Of a stretch of DNA of 7,870 nt, positions 1-7,819 are shown in pieces (position 1 is the first letter of the stretch; every line of letters starts with the position of its first letter). A program made the translations under genes and the position numbers. The notes under the pieces were generated by a model. It worked only from the letters and a program-made list of their open reading frames with translations, was not told where the DNA came from and did not search any database. The DNA comes from a bacterium (GTDB taxonomy: Bacteria > Bacteroidota > Ignavibacteria > Kapaibacteriales > Kapaibacteriaceae): assembly GCA_020050895.1 (NCBI GenBank), contig JAGVJW010000255.1, positions 1-7,870 on the forward strand. The letters run 5' to 3'.

Positions 1-24
1 CATAACCTGATTTTTTTCAAACAC

Positions 25-2052
25 ATGCCTCGCTTCAAGCTACATACCAGATACCAGCCATCGGGTGATCAGCCAAAGGCCATTGAGGAACTGATTGTGG
101 GTCTGAAAGAGGACAGAAAGGATCAAATTTTGTTGGGAGTGACGGGCTCTGGCAAGACGTTTACAATTTCCAATGTTATCGAAGCCGTTCAGAAGCCAAC
201 GCTCGTTATTTCTCCCAATAAGACTCTTGCTGCACAACTTTATGGCGAATTCAAAAGCTTCTTCCCTGAGAATGCCGTCGAATTCTTTATCTCCTATTAC
301 GACTACTATCAGCCCGAAGCTTATGTACCGCAAACAGATCTATATATCGAAAAGGACTTTTCAATCAACGATGAAATAGACAGGCTTAGACTTCGGGCAA
401 CAAGTTCTCTTGTGGAAGATCGGCGCGATGTAATTGTTGTTGCTTCTGTCTCCTGCATATACGGCATTGGTGCCAAGGCAGATTTCAAAGAACAACTTTT
501 GCTGATCCGAACGGGCATGTCCATTTCCCGTCAGCAATTGCTGTACAGGCTCAACGACATTCACTACTCACGTAACGATTTTGAATTTGGAAGAGGCACG
601 TTCAGGGTGCGGGGCGATGTAGTTGACATTTTTCCGGCACACGAAGATCGCCGTGCCATTCGAATAGAATTATTCGGCGATGTAGTGGAACGTGTTTCAT
701 GGATCGATAAGATTGATGGCAAGGTAATCGAACATGTTGAATCAGTACTGTTATACCCGGCTCGGCTATTTGTAACATCGCAGTCTAATCTCGCAAAGGC
801 AATTTCAGATATCAAGGATGAGCTCGTGTCGAGGTTAAAGGAACTGCGGGAACAAGACAAACTACTCGAGGCACAACGCCTTGAACAGCGGACAATGTTT
901 GACATCGAAATGATGAAGGAAGTCGGGTATTGTTCAGGGATAGAAAATTATTCGATGCATTTGAGTGGGAGGAAGCCGGGCGAACAACCAGCATGTCTGC
1001 TTGATTACTTTCCGGAAGATTTTCTCCTGGTCATCGATGAAAGCCACGTTACTATGCCCCAAATACGCGGCATGTATAACGGCGACAGACAGCGTAAGCT
1101 AACGCTTGTTGAACATGGTTTCCGGTTGCCGTCGGCACTCGAGAACCGGCCTCTTCGCTTTGAAGAGTTTGAGCAACATATCAGCAACGCGATTTATGTA
1201 AGTGCAACGCCCGGAGCCTACGAGCTTGAAAAGTGTATGGGAGTTGTTGTGGAGCAAGTCATTCGTCCAACTGGTCTCCTCGACCCAAAGATTGAAGTTA
1301 GGCCTGTTCAAAACCAGATAGATGATTTGTTAGAGGAAATACGCCGACGTGTTTCAAAGTCTGAACGCGTACTGGTTACAACACTCACAAAACGCATGGC
1401 TGAGGATTTAACTGACTATCTTCATAACCTCAACATCCGTATTGCCTACATTCACTCGGATGTTGATGCACTTGAACGCGTAGAAATTATTAGGGGGCTT
1501 CGTCTTGGAAATTTCGACGTCCTCGTTGGCGTCAATTTATTGCGTGAGGGCCTCGACATGCCCGAGGTCTCCTTAGTCGCAATTCTTGATGCCGATAAGG
1601 AAGGGTTTTTGCGCAGCGAGAGATCGCTGATGCAGACTGCCGGCAGAACAGCTCGCAACGTAGATGGGCTTGTTATTTTTTACGCCGACAGGATCACCGA
1701 TTCCATGAAGATGGTGATCGACGAAACCAACAGAAGAAGAACGCTGCAAGAAAAATATAATGCGGATAACGGCATTAATCCTACAACAATATATAAATCT
1801 CTTGAAGAAATACTCGAATCCACTTCGGTGGCCGATATTCAGCAACAACGAACGACGAGATTACGAATTGCTGAAAATGTCCGGCTAAAGAAAGCCGCAG
1901 AACCGATCGCCAAGTACCTTACACCAGAGCAGCGAGGCGATATGATTGAACAAATGTTTCAGGAAATGAAGGCAGCTGCACGAGATTTGGATTTTGAGCG
2001 GGCTGCAGAACTGCGCGACGAAATTCAGCGCCTTAAGGCAATTGATTCGTAG
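25..2052 (+). CDS. uvrB: UvrABC excinuclease subunit B (DNA damage-recognition helicase-like ATPase)
   Basis: UvrB takes the lesion handed over by UvrA, verifies it with its ATPase and beta-hairpin, and recruits UvrC for dual incision in nucleotide excision repair in the cytoplasm. The 675-residue product has the usual family length and every hallmark. Walker A GVTGSGKT is at residues 38-45, and the aromatic beta-hairpin YYDYYQPEAYVP that locks onto DNA is at 91-102. The Walker B/DEAD-like DESH is at 338-341 and YVSATPG at 391-397. The helicase C-terminal motifs are VGVNLLREGLDMPE at 501-514 and QTAGRTARN at 537-545. A C-terminal UVR motif (about 637-670, including DFERAAELRDEI) would bind UvrC. 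The ATG start fits the family N-terminus (FKLHTRYQPSGDQPKAI); no Shine-Dalgarno is visible in the 24 bases available upstream, so promoter and any SOS-type operator lie outside the window. The 3' end overlaps the convergent glycosyltransferase gene by 28 bp. No frameshift or missing catalytic residue is seen. Confidence 0.98.
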   Translation: MPRFKLHTRYQPSGDQPKAIEELIVGLKEDRKDQILLGVTGSGKTFTISNVIEAVQKPTLVISPNKTLAAQLYGEFKSFFPENAVEFFISYYDYYQPEAYVPQTDLYIEKDFSINDEIDRLRLRATSSLVEDRRDVIVVASVSCIYGIGAKADFKEQLLLIRTGMSISRQQLLYRLNDIHYSRNDFEFGRGTFRVRGDVVDIFPAHEDRRAIRIELFGDVVERVSWIDKIDGKVIEHVESVLLYPARLFVTSQSNLAKAISDIKDELVSRLKELREQDKLLEAQRLEQRTMFDIEMMKEVGYCSGIENYSMHLSGRKPGEQPACLLDYFPEDFLLVIDESHVTMPQIRGMYNGDRQRKLTLVEHGFRLPSALENRPLRFEEFEQHISNAIYVSATPGAYELEKCMGVVVEQVIRPTGLLDPKIEVRPVQNQIDDLLEEIRRRVSKSERVLVTTLTKRMAEDLTDYLHNLNIRIAYIHSDVDALERVEIIRGLRLGNFDVLVGVNLLREGLDMPEVSLVAILDADKEGFLRSERSLMQTAGRTARNVDGLVIFYADRITDSMKMVIDETNRRRTLQEKYNADNGINPTTIYKSLEEILESTSVADIQQQRTTRLRIAENVRLKKAAEPIAKYLTPEQRGDMIEQMFQEMKAAARDLDFERAAELRDEIQRLKAIDS

Positions 2053-3272
2053 GCAGCAATGAGTTTTCTGATAGACTGCCCCCAACTGAACTCGCGTGTA
2101 ACAAGGCCACGGCCGCTGCTTCCCAGCATCTCTGCATACGCAGTGTCTTTGAGAAGGCGAATGCATCCCTGAGAAAAGGCGGCAGCATCGTCGGCAATAA
2201 TGATGTGTTCTCCGTCTGCCACGGGTAAACCCTCGGCACCTGCCGACGTTGTAACCATTGGCATGGCATGTGCCAACCCCTCAAGAATTTTGATTCGTAC
2301 TCCGCTTCCACTGAGGATTGGAGATACAGCAACGTCGACGGTGGACAGAAATTCCGTCGCTGATTTCACAGGTCCGTCAATAAAAACATTAATGCCAGTA
2401 TGCAGTGCAAGGATCTCCGGAGCAGGAGAACGACCTGCAATTCGAATTTCAACGTCAGGCAATTCTTTAGTAATGAAAGGCACCACTTCCCGAACAAACC
2501 ACAGTATCCCTTCAACGTTTGGTCCCCATTCAAGACTTCCCAGGAACCCAATTGCAGGACGTGAACGTTTCGCTCGTGTGAGTTTGGATACATCAGCCGC
2601 TTCAACGCCGACTGGGATCACCATGTTCGGGACATCTGGACAAACGTTGTTGAACCAATCTGCATCAGCCTGAGACACAGCGGCTATCATTTGGCATCGG
2701 CTGGCCACCGCTTGTTCAAATGTTTTTGTCTGGCGGGCAACAATTTTCCTATATACTCTTTCCGCCAAGCCTCTGTTCTTATCGAGTGCCAGTTGGGCAA
2801 CAATCTTGCATTCAACATTATGAGCCCGGAATAGAATGGGCGGGGTTTTCAAAGGCAATGAACGCTTCAACTCAATGGCGTACCATGCTGGCGTCAGATA
2901 ATCAACATGTATAACATCGAAGTTTTCTACAGAATTCACTCTCTGGTGGATTTTATCAACAAGGCTGCGATGCAGAAACCTACTAATCGTATACGGTGTT
3001 TTTGGAAGGCCGATTTTGTAAGGGGCTTTGTCAATCAGCAGATTACTGATAGCATCGAGCGGCCTAATAGCAGTGTCGACATCATGTGTTATAACATCAT
3101 CGCAGAATTCATGTATCGCCTCTTCGTCGGCAAAGTGTCGGCTCGTATTCGGTGCCACAACCGTAACCTGATGTCCTGCGTTTTTAAGCCCCCAAACCTG
3201 ATGATAAATTGACAATGCCCCGCCATCGAATGGCCGGACAGGAATTCTGGGAGCAAAGAAAAGTATTCTCAA
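2025..3272 (-). CDS. GT4-family (GT-B fold) glycosyltransferase, probably surface polysaccharide synthesis
   Basis: This is a predicted cytoplasmic retaining glycosyltransferase that moves a sugar from a nucleotide-sugar to an acceptor; donor and acceptor cannot be read from the sequence. With a TTG start at 3272 the protein is 415 residues and opens MRILFFAPRIPVRPFDGG, the normal beginning of the family: first Rossmann strand, then the acceptor-side glycine loop. The N-terminal domain also carries FRAHNVE (about 148-154). The donor domain starts near GFLGSLEWGPN (242-252) and continues with GSGVRIKILEG (322-332) and TTSAGAEGLP (341-350). In the EX7E-like position the first acid is serine and the second glutamate is kept (E331), as I recall for this subfamily. 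The frame stays open to another TTG at 3311 (428 residues), but those extra residues do not look like the family; TTG at 3275 is also possible. No Shine-Dalgarno is seen at any of them. The stop lies 28 bp inside uvrB. Divergence from a wzz-like gene suggests a role in an envelope or secreted glycan. Confidence 0.9.
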   Translation of the reverse strand: MRILFFAPRIPVRPFDGGALSIYHQVWGLKNAGHQVTVVAPNTSRHFADEEAIHEFCDDVITHDVDTAIRPLDAISNLLIDKAPYKIGLPKTPYTISRFLHRSLVDKIHQRVNSVENFDVIHVDYLTPAWYAIELKRSLPLKTPPILFRAHNVECKIVAQLALDKNRGLAERVYRKIVARQTKTFEQAVASRCQMIAAVSQADADWFNNVCPDVPNMVIPVGVEAADVSKLTRAKRSRPAIGFLGSLEWGPNVEGILWFVREVVPFITKELPDVEIRIAGRSPAPEILALHTGINVFIDGPVKSATEFLSTVDVAVSPILSGSGVRIKILEGLAHAMPMVTTSAGAEGLPVADGEHIIIADDAAAFSQGCIRLLKDTAYAEMLGSSGRGLVTREFSWGQSIRKLIAAYESIALRR

Positions 3273-3343
3273 CAATTCGGGTAAAAATAGGTGGATGAGA
3301 TGCCACGTCAATGGCAGTGTCGTAGGATGTATTGCCCCTGCGC

Positions 3344-3351
3344 TAACTTTG
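3344..3351 (+). promoter_or_regulatory. candidate promoter element upstream of the wzz-like gene
   Basis: The octamer TAACTTTG fits the TAnnTTTG -7 consensus described for Bacteroidota. It lies 32 bp before the ATG at 3384, which would leave a leader of roughly 25 bases. No good -33 TTG element lies at the expected distance. An overlapping alternative is a sigma70-like pair: TTGCCC (3332-3337) and TATAGA (3353-3358) with a short 15-bp spacer. The gap also has to contain the promoter of the divergent glycosyltransferase gene. The call rests on one short match and position only. Confidence 0.3.
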
Positions 3352-3383
3352 CTATAGAATAAGCATAAACAGATTCATAACCT

Positions 3384-4496
3384 ATGAGCGAACCGTTCTC
3401 ATCTGCTGACGTAACCCGAAAGTTGTTACACAAGAAGTGGATTATCTTAATCATTGCATTTGTAAGCGCTGTGGCGGCATATATTATTTCGCTGCAGATG
3501 CCGGTTTATTATAAAGCATCGATCAACTGTGTTCCCTCACGGGAGGACAACTCGCTTATTCCGACTTCGGGTGGTGGTATCGGCGCTGCACTGAAGGATT
3601 TTGGATTAACACAGCTGGGTGGCTCCGGTGACAACACTTACAATTTCATTGTAGTGTTATTCACCAGAACGATTCGCGACTCCATGATTAATCGATTCAA
3701 CCTTGCGGAGGAATACGAAATCAGTCGCAACAAAATGTCGCTTTTACGCGATGAGTTTGAGTCAAATCTTGAAGTCGAGTACAAGCCTGAGGGTAATTAT
3801 GAGATAACGATATGGAGTCGCGACAAGGAAAAGGCTGTCCGAATGTGTTCCGAATTCGTCAGGTATGCTAACGACATTTCCAACCACATTAAGCAAGCAG
3901 ACGCCATCAAGACAACGAAGTATTTACAGGCACGTATCCAGTCGTTAGACAGTTTGTACGCCATCCTGTCGGATACATTAGTCTTCTATTCCAAGACGTA
4001 TAAAATTTTCTCGCCCCTTGATCAGTCGAAAGCAACTGCCACAGCGCTCACTTCGGCAAAATCGGATCTTCTTAAGCAGGAAGCGATCTTAGGCATTCTT
4101 GAGCGTTCGTATGGAGGCGCCGATCCACAGGTTCGGGTTCAGCACTTGCTGGTAGAGAATCTTCAGAAACAATACGATGACCTCATTACAAAGCCTGGGA
4201 TGACAGGCGATGTAAGCCTTTCTCAGATAACTGGTATTAGCGCTCATTACATGAAGATTTCTGCTGAGCTTGAAGGGTTGGCTAAACTGAAGGCTTTTCT
4301 ATTGCCAATGCTAGAACAAATGCAGCTCGACATCAGCAGAACAGCTCCAGCCTTACTCGTAGTAGATCAGCCAATACCAGCAGATAAGAAGGATCGTCCA
4401 AAGCGATTGTTAATTGCTTTAGGAACATTTTTCGGGATGGGAATTCTTTCAATCCTTTTCTTTCTCGTGCTACAAGCATGGAAAAGTTTCAAGTAG
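3384..4496 (+). CDS. Wzz-type polysaccharide co-polymerase / chain-length determinant protein
   Basis: This is an inner-membrane protein of the polysaccharide co-polymerase class, which sets chain length or assists export of Wzy-dependent O-antigen, capsule or exopolysaccharide. The 370-residue product has the class architecture. A short cytoplasmic N-terminus ending HKKW leads into a first membrane helix (about 19-38). A periplasmic domain of about 300 residues follows, and a second helix lies at about 342-364 with a short basic end. The segment before helix 2 (QPIPADKKDRPKR, 329-341) is the proline-containing motif typical of the family. A glycine-rich stretch lies at 62-82. The regions around 178-240 and 250-315 look helical and coiled-coil-like, as expected for the periplasmic stalk. 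There is no C-terminal tyrosine-kinase (BY-kinase) domain, so any partner kinase would be encoded elsewhere. The ATG start gives the right N-terminus; no Shine-Dalgarno precedes it. It is probably first gene of an operon with the next two. Confidence 0.87.
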   Translation: MSEPFSSADVTRKLLHKKWIILIIAFVSAVAAYIISLQMPVYYKASINCVPSREDNSLIPTSGGGIGAALKDFGLTQLGGSGDNTYNFIVVLFTRTIRDSMINRFNLAEEYEISRNKMSLLRDEFESNLEVEYKPEGNYEITIWSRDKEKAVRMCSEFVRYANDISNHIKQADAIKTTKYLQARIQSLDSLYAILSDTLVFYSKTYKIFSPLDQSKATATALTSAKSDLLKQEAILGILERSYGGADPQVRVQHLLVENLQKQYDDLITKPGMTGDVSLSQITGISAHYMKISAELEGLAKLKAFLLPMLEQMQLDISRTAPALLVVDQPIPADKKDRPKRLLIALGTFFGMGILSILFFLVLQAWKSFK

Positions 4497-4514
4497 GCTG
4501 ACTCAACAGAAGGC

Positions 4515-5843
4515 GTGAACTACCTGTTTTTATACTTGATGTTGCCTCTAAGTGCAGTAGCGCTGATATATCTGTACCTGGTTATCAAGCACCCAAAATT
4601 TTGGCTCGGAAGTTTTCTATTCAGTCTACCCCTATTCTTTTCAATCAGTGGAAAGGGCATCTCCACATTTGAAATTGTTGTTGGTGGATACTACTTCCTC
4701 TCCGTAGTCATCTGGGGCATATGGACCATGGCCAAGGGAAAGAAAATTATTCGGTCATGGGGCGATTATCTCCTTATTCTCTTCATTCTTCTGGTGCTTA
4801 GCAACAGCGTAATCGCCTATCTTAACAATGTTAAACTAATTAACTGGGCATCAGAATACTCATTATTCCTGTTGATATTGTATTACTTTCCAATTCGAGA
4901 GATCTTCGGTACCGACGATAAGTCATTCAAACAGTTATTGGTGATATTTAGCGTTTTGAGCTTGATGTTCCTTGCATTCTCGATTCAGGATTATATAAAT
5001 CGTTTGCATGAGGGAAGCATGTATGCGTATCAAATCCAATCTTCCAGAAGCGTATTATTTGGACCATTCTTTGCCCTTGTAATAATCTACACAGTCCCCG
5101 TATTCTTTCACATCAAGGGATTCTGGAGCAAATTCAGCCTGTTCCTTTTAACGTTGGTCAGCAGTTTAGGATTATTACAAACATTTACGCGATCTCTTTG
5201 GGTTGCCACTCTGATTTCACTCTTTATTACAATGTGCTTTTTTACGGTCAGGCAAAATATTTCCATCGGTTTTGCAATGGTAATGATGGTACTCGTTGTG
5301 TATACAGGCGCAATGATTTACAATCCGCGACTAACAAACATTGCCGTTAAACTCATTGCTAACCGATTCGTTGCTTCTGCAGAGTTGAAAGGCGGAGACA
5401 TGTCGATGGACTATCGAATTGCTGAAGCGAAAGGCGCATTTAAACAGTTGCGAGGCAATTACCTGTCAGGTAACGGCATGAGGTCAGAATTTGTACGCTG
5501 GAATATGATTGACCAGAAGCACGACAAAGGTGGATTTGTTCATTTTGGTGGAGTAAGCCAGATTTACAAGCTCGGAATACCGCTCACCATTTTGCTATTT
5601 GCAATCATGGCTAATTCACTAACCAAGGTTATTAGCTCGATCAGACGGAGAAACTTGTTTGAAAGAACCAGCCTCTATAGGGCTATTGCGATTGGGTCTC
5701 TTGGTGTGATCCCAACTTTTATATCGATGTTCTTCATGACGGGCCTGATGGAACGACGATATGGCAATGTTCTTGTGGGATTTCTATTAGCGCTTGTCTC
5801 GATTGTGCACAATAAGAGTCAGGAACTGGTTGATTCCAAGTAA
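4515..5843 (+). CDS. O-antigen ligase / polymerase-like (Wzy/WaaL superfamily) multi-pass membrane protein
   Basis: This integral inner-membrane protein probably polymerises lipid-linked repeat units (Wzy) or transfers glycan to an acceptor (WaaL); sequence alone does not separate the two. The 442-residue product has about 11-13 hydrophobic segments and one large polar loop (about 269-345), the layout of the Wzy_C/O-antigen ligase family. Family-type features include SSRSVLFGPF (176-185), QTFTRSLWVA (222-231), an RIAE arginine at 301, and GNG (319-321). H343 sits 11 residues before G354-I-P, the spacing of the HNxYL...GIP motif carrying the conserved histidine, though the following Asn is replaced by Phe. 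The start is GTG at 4515, the only start codon between the in-frame stop at 4494-4496 and the hydrophobic N-terminus. AGAAGG (4508-4513) ends one base before it, too close for a normal ribosome site. ATG at 4539 (434 residues) is an alternative. It lies 18 bp after the wzz-like gene and 4 bp before mrdA. Confidence 0.8.
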   Translation: MNYLFLYLMLPLSAVALIYLYLVIKHPKFWLGSFLFSLPLFFSISGKGISTFEIVVGGYYFLSVVIWGIWTMAKGKKIIRSWGDYLLILFILLVLSNSVIAYLNNVKLINWASEYSLFLLILYYFPIREIFGTDDKSFKQLLVIFSVLSLMFLAFSIQDYINRLHEGSMYAYQIQSSRSVLFGPFFALVIIYTVPVFFHIKGFWSKFSLFLLTLVSSLGLLQTFTRSLWVATLISLFITMCFFTVRQNISIGFAMVMMVLVVYTGAMIYNPRLTNIAVKLIANRFVASAELKGGDMSMDYRIAEAKGAFKQLRGNYLSGNGMRSEFVRWNMIDQKHDKGGFVHFGGVSQIYKLGIPLTILLFAIMANSLTKVISSIRRRNLFERTSLYRAIAIGSLGVIPTFISMFFMTGLMERRYGNVLVGFLLALVSIVHNKSQELVDSK

Positions 5844-5847
5844 TACT

Positions 5848-7794
5848 ATGAGAGCAGCCATTACCGATAAAGAATTTGGATCATCAAAGCGCCAGCGAAT
5901 CTTTCAGTATGTCATTCTCGCTGTTGCAGCGATCTTCATTCTTCGGCTGGGCTGGATGCAAATTATTCAGGGAGGTGCTTATCGGCTGAAGGCTGAAGCT
6001 CAGGCAATCAAGCAGGTTAAGGTTGAGCCATTCCGTGGGATGATGTTCGATAGAAATAGACGGGCCATTGTTCAAAATGCTCCAGGATTCAGCATCACAA
6101 TTACTCCGTATGAGTTCACTGACTCCGCGGCAAAACTGTTGTCTGCACTTCTTGAGGTGTCCGACTCGCTCATTTGGGATGAGGTACATCGAGCCGCCGC
6201 TTTTAATAGATTCAACCCCTCCAAAATCAGTTATGGCAGAGACATTGATTATGCCGTCCTGTCTTTTATTGAAGAACGCCGCGATGAACTTCCGGGAGTC
6301 GACATCATCATCGATCCCAAACGCCTGTACGCATTCGATGGCAACGCGTCGCATTTACTTGGCTATACACGCGAAGTAAGCGAATGGCACTTGAAAAATC
6401 TTGGTGATTCATACGACCCTGGCGACATAACGGGACAGACTGGTTTGGAAAAGGCATACGAACAAAGCATTCGCGGACAAAAAGGATTCCAGTTCATCGC
6501 AGTCAACAACAAGGGTCGGCGAGTTGCAAAATTCAACGATGGCAAGAGCGATATCGAGGCAAAGGAAGGGAATGATTTATACCTCGGATTAGATACTGAC
6601 CTGCAGGAACTTGCCGAGAAACTTATTGCGCCACACAACGGTGGTGTTGTAGCATTGGATCCGGCAACTGGTGAAATACTTTGTTATGTGAGCTCACCGG
6701 ATTACGATCTGCGTCAGTTTTCGGGAAGAACCTCTCGCAAATATTTCAACGCCCTCGACAAGGATGCCAAGAAACCGTTGTTCAATAGAGTTAGTATGCC
6801 GCAATACTCTCCCGGTTCAACGTGGAAGCCCCTTATGGCTTTAGCCGCACTACAGGAAGGCATTATTACACCCACATCTAAATTGTACTGCGCAGGGGGC
6901 TATCAATACGGCAATCGGTTCGCACGATGTCATGGCGGCGTTCATGGTTCCATCGACCTGAAAACAGCGCTTACCGTTTCATGTAACGCCTTCTTCTATC
7001 AGCTTGGAGTTAAGCTTGGCATGGACCGGATTCATTTCTACGGCAATGCCTTTGGGTTCGGTAGAAAGACCAATGCAGACATCACCGAAGAATCCAAGGG
7101 TATTATGCCCGATAGCGCCTACCTCAACAGACAGTGGGGTAAGGGTAATTGGACAGACTACGTCGTAATGAACTGGGCTATCGGTCAGGGTGAGCTTGCT
7201 GTAACTCCTCTGCAAATGCTGTCCTACATTGCCGCAATTGCCAACGAAGGAACATGGAATCAGCCACATGCAGTGCGCGCCATGTATGACAAGACATTGA
7301 ACAAGATGCTCACGTTTACTTATGCGAAAAACGAAATCCCGATCGACAAAGAACATTTTCTAACGGTTAAAGAAATGTTGCGTTCTGTTGTTGCCTCAGG
7401 AACAGGCAAAGGCATAGATATTCCAGGACTCGACGTCTGCGGTAAAACCGGTACTGCGCAGGCACTGCCTGGACAGAAAGACCAATCATGGTTTATATGC
7501 TTTGCACCGATGAACAATCCTAAGATTGCATTGGTAGTAACTGCTGAAGGAGGTGGATTTGGTGCAACAACAGCACTGCCTATAGCTCGTAAACTTCTTG
7601 AACAATACCTGCTTGATAAATGGCCTGAAGGACTGGAGCGCGATTCTACTTGGATTCAGCAGGGCGGCGTTGTATCGGATTCGGCATCTACAAACCCACA
7701 GGTCCCAACCCTTAGAGGTCCTTTTGCGCCTGAACTCAAACCCAAGACAGTTAAAAGACATCAACCTCCGATAGCTTCAGCCTCGCTCAAGTAG
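5848..7794 (+). CDS. mrdA: penicillin-binding protein 2, elongasome D,D-transpeptidase
   Basis: PBP2 cross-links new peptidoglycan during cell elongation, normally as partner of the SEDS glycosyltransferase RodA and under MreC control. The 648-residue product has one N-terminal membrane anchor (about 19-40). A dimerisation/allosteric domain begins with EPFRGMMFDRNRRAI (60-74, the PxRGxIxDRNG-like signature). The transpeptidase domain runs from about 265 to 588. Catalytic motifs are complete: SxxK as S324-T-W-K327 in SPGSTWKP, SxN as S378-C-N380, and K533-T-G535. AIGQGELAVTPLQ (444-456) is also typical. A Cys/His cluster (C348, C361, H362, H366) lies where some PBP2 proteins bind zinc. After the last domain helix there is a tail of about 55 residues, rich in Pro, Ser and Lys. 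The frame extends upstream to a TTG at 5794, but that adds 18 atypical residues inside the preceding gene; ATG at 5848, 4 bp after that gene's stop, is preferred. No Shine-Dalgarno is visible. PBP3/FtsI is less likely given the elongation-type motif spacing and lack of division-cluster neighbours. Confidence 0.93.
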   Translation: MRAAITDKEFGSSKRQRIFQYVILAVAAIFILRLGWMQIIQGGAYRLKAEAQAIKQVKVEPFRGMMFDRNRRAIVQNAPGFSITITPYEFTDSAAKLLSALLEVSDSLIWDEVHRAAAFNRFNPSKISYGRDIDYAVLSFIEERRDELPGVDIIIDPKRLYAFDGNASHLLGYTREVSEWHLKNLGDSYDPGDITGQTGLEKAYEQSIRGQKGFQFIAVNNKGRRVAKFNDGKSDIEAKEGNDLYLGLDTDLQELAEKLIAPHNGGVVALDPATGEILCYVSSPDYDLRQFSGRTSRKYFNALDKDAKKPLFNRVSMPQYSPGSTWKPLMALAALQEGIITPTSKLYCAGGYQYGNRFARCHGGVHGSIDLKTALTVSCNAFFYQLGVKLGMDRIHFYGNAFGFGRKTNADITEESKGIMPDSAYLNRQWGKGNWTDYVVMNWAIGQGELAVTPLQMLSYIAAIANEGTWNQPHAVRAMYDKTLNKMLTFTYAKNEIPIDKEHFLTVKEMLRSVVASGTGKGIDIPGLDVCGKTGTAQALPGQKDQSWFICFAPMNNPKIALVVTAEGGGFGATTALPIARKLLEQYLLDKWPEGLERDSTWIQQGGVVSDSASTNPQVPTLRGPFAPELKPKTVKRHQPPIASASLK

Positions 7795-7816
7795 AATATG
7801 TAGAAGTTTACTAGAA
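7792..7816 (+). repeat. three short TAGAA motifs between mrdA and the tandem array
   Basis: TAGAA occurs at 7792-7796 (including the mrdA stop codon), 7801-7805 and 7812-7816. The last two belong to an 8-bp direct repeat TAGAAGTT (7801-7808 and 7812-7819). They put stop codons in several frames and lead directly into the 12-bp array. No hairpin plus T-run typical of an intrinsic terminator is present here. This may be chance low complexity. Confidence 0.35.
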
Positions 7817-7819
7817 GTT

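Noticed and set aside
2200..2673. 157-codon + strand open frame opposite the glycosyltransferase gene
   Set aside because: It is antisense to a gene with clear domain motifs, and its translation shows no recognisable domain or membrane pattern.
4515..5843. RodA/SEDS glycosyltransferase, as expected beside PBP2
   Set aside because: SEDS signature motifs are not seen, while the Wzy/WaaL-type loop, arginines and histidine are.
5794..5847. Upstream TTG start that would add 18 residues to PBP2 and overlap the preceding gene
   Set aside because: The added residues do not resemble a PBP2 N-terminus, and an ATG lies at a natural position 4 bp after the upstream stop.
5884..6354. 156-codon - strand open frame opposite the start of mrdA
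   Set aside because: It is a shadow of the strongly supported PBP2 frame with no domain-like features.
6979..7356. 125-codon - strand open frame opposite the PBP2 transpeptidase domain
   Set aside because: It lies antisense to the conserved catalytic region and shows no family motif.
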